64,000 nt of DNA. It comes from Amoebophrya sp. A120 (taxonomy: Eukaryota > Sar > Dinophyceae > Syndiniales > Amoebophryaceae). The notes below the pieces were generated by a model. That model did no database searches, was not told the origin of the DNA, and saw only the letters and a program-made list of their open reading frames with translations. The translations under genes were made by a program, and so were the position numbers. Shown in pieces: positions 57,531 through 64,000 of this stretch. The DNA lies in the NCBI GenBank assembly GCA_905178155.1, contig CAJINV010000012.1, forward strand, positions 1,306,492-1,370,491. Direction: 5' to 3'. Position 1 is the stretch's first letter; each line of letters opens with the position of its first letter.

Positions 57531-60500
57531 ATGCCGTCCGGCTATCAGAAGCAGGTGCTGATGGTGGCGGAGAAGCCGTCCATTGCGGAAGCCTTAGCCA
57601 ATGCCCTCGCGGAGAACAAATCGAAGATCACAAAATCGAAACGAACCAGCCCGGTGTCGCCCATCTTGGAATTCGAGGGCTATTTTCCCTTCATCAAGAA
57701 GGGCCAGGAAAAGGTGTGGATCAAAATCACTTCGGCCGCGGGACACGTGTACAAGCGGGAGTTTACCAAGGAGTACTTGGACCGCAGGCAGCACCCGCCC
57801 ATCGTCCTCTTCGATGCCACCACGGAGCACTTGGAGGCCAACGGCAAGGCGCGCATGTATTGACAGGAAAAATCCCCCCTCCCCATATGGAAAAGGTATG
57901 TCTCCAAAAATTTGTATTGCGGATTTGAGGCCACAAATCACGTTTGTGTTGCAAGAAGACAAGGGCAGCAGCTCCCATCCCATTATGGAGGCGGTTTGTC
58001 ATGCTGTTGGGCCCAAAGGGGGGCCGTTTGCCATGCTGAACTACTAGACCCATACGCCCCTACCTAGCCTGGGGATCTGGCCGCAGTGCCTCTCTGCAAT
58101 ACAAAGCTGATTTGTGGCCACAAATCAGCATCACAGTTTTCCGTTTTCATATGGGGAGGGGAGATTTTTCATTTTGATAGCATGCCGGCCCACTTCAAGC
58201 AGGAGGCGAAAGACTGCAGCTACCTCGTGCTTTGGCTGGACTGCGATCGCGAGGGAGAGAACATCTGCTTCGAGGTGATGCGGTCCGCGGTCAACATGGC
58301 GGAGGACGAAAACAGCCGGCTGATTCCGAAGAAGCGGGTCCTGCGCGCGATCTTCTCGGCGTTGGACGAAAAATCGCTGCAAGAAGCGTATTGGGGCCTT
58401 TCCGGCGACGGGCCCAACAAAAACGAGTCGGACGCGGTGGAGGCGCGGCAGGAACTGGACCTGAAAATTATTGTGAGGAAAATTCCCCCCTCCCCATATC
58501 GAAAAGGCGCGCTTTTCAAAATTTGTGATGCTGATTTGTGGTCACAAATCGAGTCTGTCTTGCACGAGGGCAAAGCCCGAGCCTCCGCCGCAATTCGCCG
58601 GCGATTTGTAGTGCTGCTGCGCCAATGGGGCAGACGTCTGCCATGCTAAGCGCTGATCTCAAGCCACCCCTTTCCGGGCTTTGCATCTGCCTGCAGTGCT
58701 CTACTGCAAGACAGAGCTGACCTGTGTACGCAGATACAGCATCACAGACTTCCCTTTCGATATGGGGCGGGGGGATTTTTCATTTTGATAAAAATCGGGT
58801 GCGCGTGGACGCGGTTCCAGTCCCAGTTCTTCGCCGGACGATATCGGGATTTGGACGCGCAACTAATCAGTTACGGACCCTGTCAGACCCCAACCTTGTG
58901 GTAAGCATGAAGTGAGATCAGTTTGAAACTGGAAGAACTTTGGAAGGCGAAAGAGCGGTGTGCCGTTTTTCTTTCGCGCCGTCCATAATAAGTACAGAGC
59001 GCGCATCAACAGCAGTCGGCGCTTGCGTTTTTTTCGCCGGGCCGGGAACCCCTAGAAAAGCGCACTGCTTTAGTCCCGTCGACGCGCACTGCGTATTTAT
59101 TAGTCCTTGGGTGCGCACTACTTAAGCCCATCTCGCACTACTTAAGTCCATGTTCGCGCACTACTTAAGCCTTTTGCGCACTGCTTAAGTCTTTCGCGCA
59201 TTACTTAAGCCTTTCGCGCACTGCTTAAGTCTTTCGCGCACTACTTAAGCATTTCGCGCACTGGCTCAGCCCTTCGCGCACTGCTTAAGTCTTTCGCGCA
59301 CGACTTAAGCCCGCCTTCGCGCAGTATTTAGACCCCCCGCGCACTACTTAAGCGCTGCGCCCACAGCTTGACTCGTTTTGTCTTCTTTGCTTCTCGCAAA
59401 AGCATGAAGGAAGATCTTGTTTCGCATGACAACAATAAAGTTTCGATCAAAACGACCCAGGTTCTGCGTCCAGCGGCACGACCAGATAAAGAGCTTCAAG
59501 CCGGAGAAATTCTACCACCTGAGCCTGAAAATCAAGGTCCAGTCGCTGTTCGAAAAGATGATACTGAAGCAGAAGCAGATTGACCCGCAGAAGCGAACGC
59601 CGAAGAGCATCGCGCTGTTTAACAAGTACGAGTTTTTCAAGCAGCAAAACCCGCAGATCAACCGAACGGGCATGCAGGGGGTGGTGAAGGACGAAACAAT
59701 AGATATCCTCAGCAAAAACGTCCCCAAGACCCCAGAGTTGTCATGCAGATGTACAATTACAGAAAACGTTTGTAATGCGCAGCTCCATGATGAGTAGAGG
59801 CATTTCCGGTCGTGTTTTTGAATTTGAATGCTGTAAACAGGATGAGAAAATAGCTTTCGTGTGCGGCTTCCCCCGCCAACCAGCACTACACTGCAGAGCA
59901 GGAAGACTTGTCATGCACAGCTCCCAAAACTTGGAGACTTGTGATGCTAGATTCCCAAGTAGAACTTGGCTATTGATTGGGTGGGGACGTTTTTACATAT
60001 GATAATCGATTTGGAGTGGACGAAGGGCCCGCTGTTTTCCGCCGAAGTGGTTCAGGGGTTCAAATCCATGCTCGTGAAAAACTTCGTCTCCTCCGCCCAC
60101 GTATCAAATGCAAAAATGTCTGGGTCTGGAAACGTGTAGTGCTGCGTTGGGAATAGTGAATGCTCTGTAATGCACAGCCAAGCATGAGAAATATCTGCGC
60201 TTCTTTGTGTTGCGTTTTTCGCATGACAGGCTGCGTCTTTGCATCACAGGCAAAAGGGTCTCTTCTTGGACACGCATCACAAGCTTTTTGGTCATGCCAG
60301 ACAAGCATGACAAACGTGCATTCTTCCAGACCCAGACATTTTTACATTTGATACCACGCGGGTGTCCCCCGCGGGAGCGTCACGAGTGGGGGCAGTAGCT
60401 CTTCCACCAGCAGTTGTGCCTCCAGCACGACAAAGTCCCTGCAGTTAGAAGTGACCACCTGCAGTCGCAAAGAGGGCGTGCAGCAGCGACCACTCGGGAT

Positions 60501-63440
60501 GAACACGGTCACGATGTTGAAGCTCGCCTCGAGTTTACTGAACATCGGCTATCAAACGCAAATTTCAATCTGGGTCTGGAATGTTGTGATGCAAGTCTGT
60601 GAATGGCAGTGACCTCCACGGGGCGCACTGCAACGTGGAGCCAAGCAGAAAGAGAAGTTTATGACGTGCGTATGTGTTTCGTTTTCATCCGCATGGCAAG
60701 CTGATGTTTTTGCATGACGGGCAAGAAGGCGTGCCCTTATTTTATTTCTGCTTGTTTTTATGCAACACAGATTCAAGACGAGTCATGCCAGACAAGCATG
60801 ACAAACGTGCATTCTCCCAGGCCCAAATACATTTGCAATGCATATCGGCCCACACGAAGCGATGCGGGAGGCGGAGACGCTGTTATCAAATGTAAAAATG
60901 TCTGGGTCTGGAAGATTTCTAGATTTGTCATGCATATTTTCCATGACCCACGATGTCTGTGATGCATGCCGTAGCATCGCAGATTTTTGGAGCGCTTTGT
61001 GATACCTCTACCGCATGAGAAATGCCCTCTCCGCGTAGCACAAACTAGAGTCCTCTTGCTCGTCATGCAATACAAATTTTTTCAGAATCCAGAGACAGCA
61101 TCACAAGTTTAGAATGTTCCAGACCCAGACACTTTTGCATTTGATAGCTGTATCTCCGGGGCTATTTGACCTACCCGCGAACGGAGACCACCGCGTACCC
61201 CAAAACCTTCGACTTCGATTCCCTCATCCAGCGACAGGCCAACAGCACCCTCCCCTGGGCGCCACAGGCGAAGCTGTTGCAGAGGCAGAAACCGCGGAAG
61301 GGCGTGGACGCGGGGGACCATCCGCCGATCACGCCAACTTTGCAGGTGCCGCGGAGCGTGGACGAGTTCGGATCGAAATCCACCTGGAGATTGTACGATC
61401 TGATCACAAGAAACTTCCTGGCGTCCGTGTCTACCGATTTGGTCTTCGAAGTGCGAAAGTGGGGGCTGACTTTGTCCAACCCGGAGCAGCTGGGGCAGAA
61501 CCCGAGAAACCATGTTGTCGGAACTACGCCGGGGCAGAATGTGCAGCACCAAACGCGGATCGACAAGAACGAATACGAACCGGTGACGTACCAGTTTGCG
61601 ATTTCGGAGCGGAATCTGATCGACGCCGGGTTCCAGCGTTTGCTGGTGAATAACTTCGACGAAGAGAATTACAAGCACCAGTTTCACAGTGGGACGCCGT
61701 ACGGGATCGGGGAACTGCTCGAACTTTACGAGACCATCCACTTGAAGTACGAGGTGGAGAAGGACGACGAGCAGTTTTTCAAGTCCAACAAACGAATGAT
61801 CCAAAACGACTGTGTTTTGGACTCAAAAGAGATGGAAACCAGTCCGCCGGAGTACCTCAGCGAATCAGACCTGCTCGCCTTGATGGATGCAAATGGGATC
61901 GGTATAGAATAATCTAGATAGCTTTTCAGCATGCGAAAGTGTTTTTGTCATGCTGTGACTGACGCACGTTGCACTTTTGATTCTGGAATGAACATCCACC
62001 AAATTATATTCACTCCAGGCACCGACGCATCGATGGCCACCCACATCCAGACCATCGGTGACAGAAATTACGTGGAGATTACCGGGGGAAGGCGGCTGAT
62101 TCCGACGAAATTGGGCATAGCGCTGGTTCACGGCTATTCGCTAGTGGACAACGAGCTCTGCGTGCCTAGGCTGCGGCAAGACATGGAGGCGAGCTGCACG
62201 GCGATTGCAAAAGGGGAAGCGTCGAAAAAACAGGTAGAGAACAAGGACTACTTTTCATGTTGATACGACAATTTTTTTTGTTGGTACCAAGAACAAGAAA
62301 GGTTCTCCCCGTGAAGATGCAAACCTGCACGACATTCCAGAAGATAATTCGATCTAGCAGCGCAAGCTTCTGCATCAATCACAATCACACCCCACCGCAT
62401 AGGTCGTGCGCCACACTTTGGAAACGTTCAAGGCGAAGTTTGATTTTTTCGAAAAGCACATTTCCTTCATGGACCAGCTGTTCCAAAAAGAATACGAGTT
62501 CGTTGGCGCGGCGGGGGGTTTGCTGGGCGGCAGCAACGCAACCTCGACCATGAACAGTCTGAATAACAAGGGCAAGGGGAAAAACGACACGGGGCCCAGC
62601 ATCGACGAATTGCGCGAATTGCAGAGGCTCGGTCTCGGCAAGGGCGATTTCCAGCACAAGCTGGATAAAGCGAATGGGAAAGGTAGTAGGGTTTTTTTTT
62701 GTACAAAGAATAAATTCCGATATAATTCTTGCACCGCTACACTCATAGAATTACGTTTTGGTCGTGCCATTACAACACATCATTAAAACCACCCAAAAAA
62801 AATCGGACCTCCCCACTCCTAGGCGGCAAAGGCAGCAAGAAGGGCAAGGGGAAGAAGGGCAAGGACCGCGACGACGAAGATGGTGGGAGGAAAGGCAAGG
62901 GAAAACGCGACCGGGACGACGATTACGTGCCGCCAGACGAGCAGTGCTACATCGCGTCAAACCAGAAATTATGCATTGCAAATATGTCTGGACGTCTGGA
63001 AACCTGTGATGCGAGGAAGGGACTATTGAGCACACTGTAATGCGCTGCCAAGCATGCCAAATATTTCGGCGCTTCTGAGTTGCGTACTCCGCATGAGAAG
63101 CTGCGTTTTTGCATGACAGCCAAGAGAAGCTCTACTTTGTGGCCACGCAATACAGAGCTCGGAGTCATACCAGACTAGCACGACAAAGCTCGCAATCTCC
63201 CAGACATCCAGGGATATTTGCATTTGATAGAAATCGGACCCGGGTTTGGGGATTGTGGTTGTCTCCGCCAAGGAGAAAAAAGCGAAAGAGCTGGAAAAGA
63301 AGTTGAAGGAAATCGACCGGTTAGAGGATTCTGTTCTCGCGGAGGGGAAGGTGTTAGACGCGGCGCAAAAGAAAAAAGTCGCCATGCGGGGAGAATTGGA
63401 AGAGGAACTGCGGAAGGTGTTGGGGAAATTCAGCGGGTGA
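57531..63440 (+). CDS. TOP3B: DNA topoisomerase III beta
   Basis: A type IA enzyme that nicks one strand through a tyrosine and passes DNA or RNA through it. Exons are 57531-57857, 58180-58469, 58791-58900, 59461-59703, 60005-60101, 60354-60549, 60845-60883, 61147-61901, 62019-62233, 62403-62682, 62823-62969 and 63230-63440. The TOPRIM domain shows LMVAEKPSIAEALA and LDCDREGENICFEV (acidic triad); then IGCAWTRFQSQFF, GPCQTPTL, the active-site segment RGYLTYPRTETTAYP, RKGVDAGDHPPITPT and GIGTDASMATHIQTI. The sequence is closer to TOP3B than TOP3A. The tail lacks the cysteine zinc fingers and RGG box of animal TOP3B and is instead Lys/Gly/Asp-rich, ending in a coiled coil. Seven introners and four GT-AG introns are cleanly resolved. 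AAAAAAG precedes the ATG. Confidence 0.95.
57858..58179. mobile_element. Introner family II, 322 bp
   Basis: The target repeat GCATG is perfect. Excision joins KARM|PAHF in TOP3B. Confidence 0.96.
58470..58790. mobile_element. Introner family II, 321 bp
   Basis: The target repeat AAAAT is perfect. Excision joins DLK|IGCA inside a conserved TOP3B motif. Confidence 0.96.
58901..59460 (+). other. GT-AG intron of TOP3B carrying a minisatellite, 560 bp
   Basis: Donor TTGTG/GTAAGC, acceptor GACCCAG/GTTCTG. The join gives TPTLW|FCVQRH, with W where TOP3 enzymes usually have G. Confidence 0.9.
59060..59362 (+). repeat. Minisatellite, about 20-bp unit, about 13-15 copies
   Basis: Imperfect units of GCGCACTRCTTAAGYCTTTC. 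Most carry the palindrome CTTAAG. Copies diverge towards both ends. Confidence 0.9.
59704..60004. mobile_element. Introner family VI, 301 bp
   Basis: Left end TATCCTCAGCAAAAACGTCC pairs with the right end. Flanks are ATAGA and ATCGA, one mismatch. Excision joins DETI|DLEW in TOP3B. A coding-looking frame continues into the element but is not exon. Confidence 0.92.
60102..60353. mobile_element. Introner family I, 252 bp
   Basis: The target repeat CCACG is perfect. Excision joins SAH|AGVP in TOP3B. Confidence 0.96.
60550..60844. mobile_element. Introner family I, 295 bp
   Basis: The target repeat TCGGC is perfect. Excision joins LNIG|PHEA, a core TOP3 motif. Confidence 0.96.
60884..61146. mobile_element. 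Introner family I, 263 bp
   Basis: The target repeat GCTGT is perfect. Excision joins AETL|YLRG, ten residues before the catalytic tyrosine. Only 39 bp of exon separate it from the previous copy. Confidence 0.96.
62970..63229. mobile_element. Introner family I, 260 bp
   Basis: The target repeat GAAAT is perfect. Excision joins SNQK|SDPG near the TOP3B C-terminus. Confidence 0.95.
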
Positions 63441-64000
63441 ATATAAAGGAAAGCCGCGCTCTTTTTGCCATGCCGAAGTTGACGAACGACTGTAACTACT
63501 TACGCGAAATTATCATGGGTTGTATGTTTCACCGATAAGATGAAATCAGGTTTTTTCAGTTCAATGCGACAATACTAGTAAGTAAGTACCAGCATCCTCG
63601 AGAGCGGTTCTTACTCAGGGAAAGACGTTGGAAAAATGAAATCACGGCAGAGGAGTGATTCTCTTACTTTCATCAGAGGCAAGTGCTTCTAGAGACGCTT
63701 GCAATTTTCGACTTTCAGCTTTTAGCTATCTTTACTATGTTTGAACAATTATCGCGAAAGGAAGCTGCCACAGTGTGGGCTTTTCATCAACATTTTAACA
63801 TCATCATGCGAGAAAATGTACACGGATTCGAAACCGAATCAGATTTTCTAGAAAATTTCGAAGAAACGCAATAAACGACGGTAATACCGGCGGACCGCAC
63901 ATCATAACTGCCTGGCCCTGGCCGGCTGCATCAGCAAAGAAATCCGGTGCTTTCTTCTGGAGCAGTAGCTAGACCTTTGTTTGTTTGAAAGTCAATGGCT
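63441..64000. other. 3' flank of TOP3B
   Basis: No recognisable gene to the window edge; a 63-codon plus frame (63683-63874) is not supported. No introner is present. Confidence 0.45.

Noticed and set aside
59704-59797. Continuation of the TOP3B exon through VPKTPE
   Set aside because: The segment from 59704 is the left inverted repeat of a family VI introner. Joining ETI|DLEW fits TOP3B better.
1-64000. CRISPR array, bacterial insertion sequences or operons
   Set aside because: The repeated units are dispersed inverted-repeat elements inside interrupted eukaryotic genes, not evenly spaced direct repeats, and no transposase frame is present.
1-64000. Relict dinoflagellate spliced-leader sequences
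   Set aside because: I looked for TTTTGGCTCAAG upstream of start codons and found none, so trans-splicing remains inference.

Overview
This is nuclear DNA of an intron-rich protist. The best guess is a dinoflagellate of the Syndiniales (Amoebophrya) type. The evidence is that genes are cut by dozens of short terminal-inverted-repeat insertions that behave as introns with non-GT-AG ends, all well-supported genes up to about 52.7 kb lie on one strand, and an axonemal protein gene (DRC8-like) is present. The lineage is an inference. The insertions, target duplications and restored reading frames are read directly from the sequence.

Layout. From 1 to 52.7 kb the minus strand carries, in transcription order: an MKT1-like PIN/XPG-fold regulator (52.7-44.7 kb), an M3-type metallopeptidase with HELGH (42.7-39.5), a SET-domain protein (38.6-35.4), a small membrane protein (34.8-32.7), a DRC8/EFCAB2-like EF-hand protein (32.0-30.1), a large FG-tipped helical protein (29.2-21.1), two small proteins (20.2-17.4), an ApaG-domain protein with a possible LYR exon (15.7-11.9), a proteobacterial-type glutamate-cysteine ligase (10.8-5.4) and a disordered/coiled-coil protein running off the left edge (4.6-1). 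A gene-poor strand-switch region (52.7-57.5 kb) holds a GC-rich/AT-rich/GC-rich sandwich without introners. On the plus strand follows a complete DNA topoisomerase III beta gene (57.5-63.4 kb).

The main system. I count 62 introner-like elements of 140-430 bp (one of 1.1 kb), roughly a quarter of the window, in nine clear families (I-IX) and one doubtful family (X). Elements begin TAT and end ATA with family-specific inverted repeats. Of the 62, 41 are flanked by a perfect 5-bp direct repeat and 16 more by one with a single mismatch. Wherever the host protein can be read, deleting the element plus one repeat copy restores the frame exactly, including through the TOPRIM and active-site regions of topoisomerase III. 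Only three insertions, all at AGGT-type targets, could be spliced as GT-AG while restoring the frame. All families share a repeated internal motif, YTTGTNATGC or its complement, which also survives in several ordinary GT-AG introns and suggests those are aged introners.

Exon coordinates are given to the duplicated 5-bp repeat, so each introner junction can slide by up to 5 bp. Roman numerals name families by the first 20 bases of the inverted repeat, given at the first member of each family. Peptide junctions such as ARM|PAHF show the reading after removal of the element.
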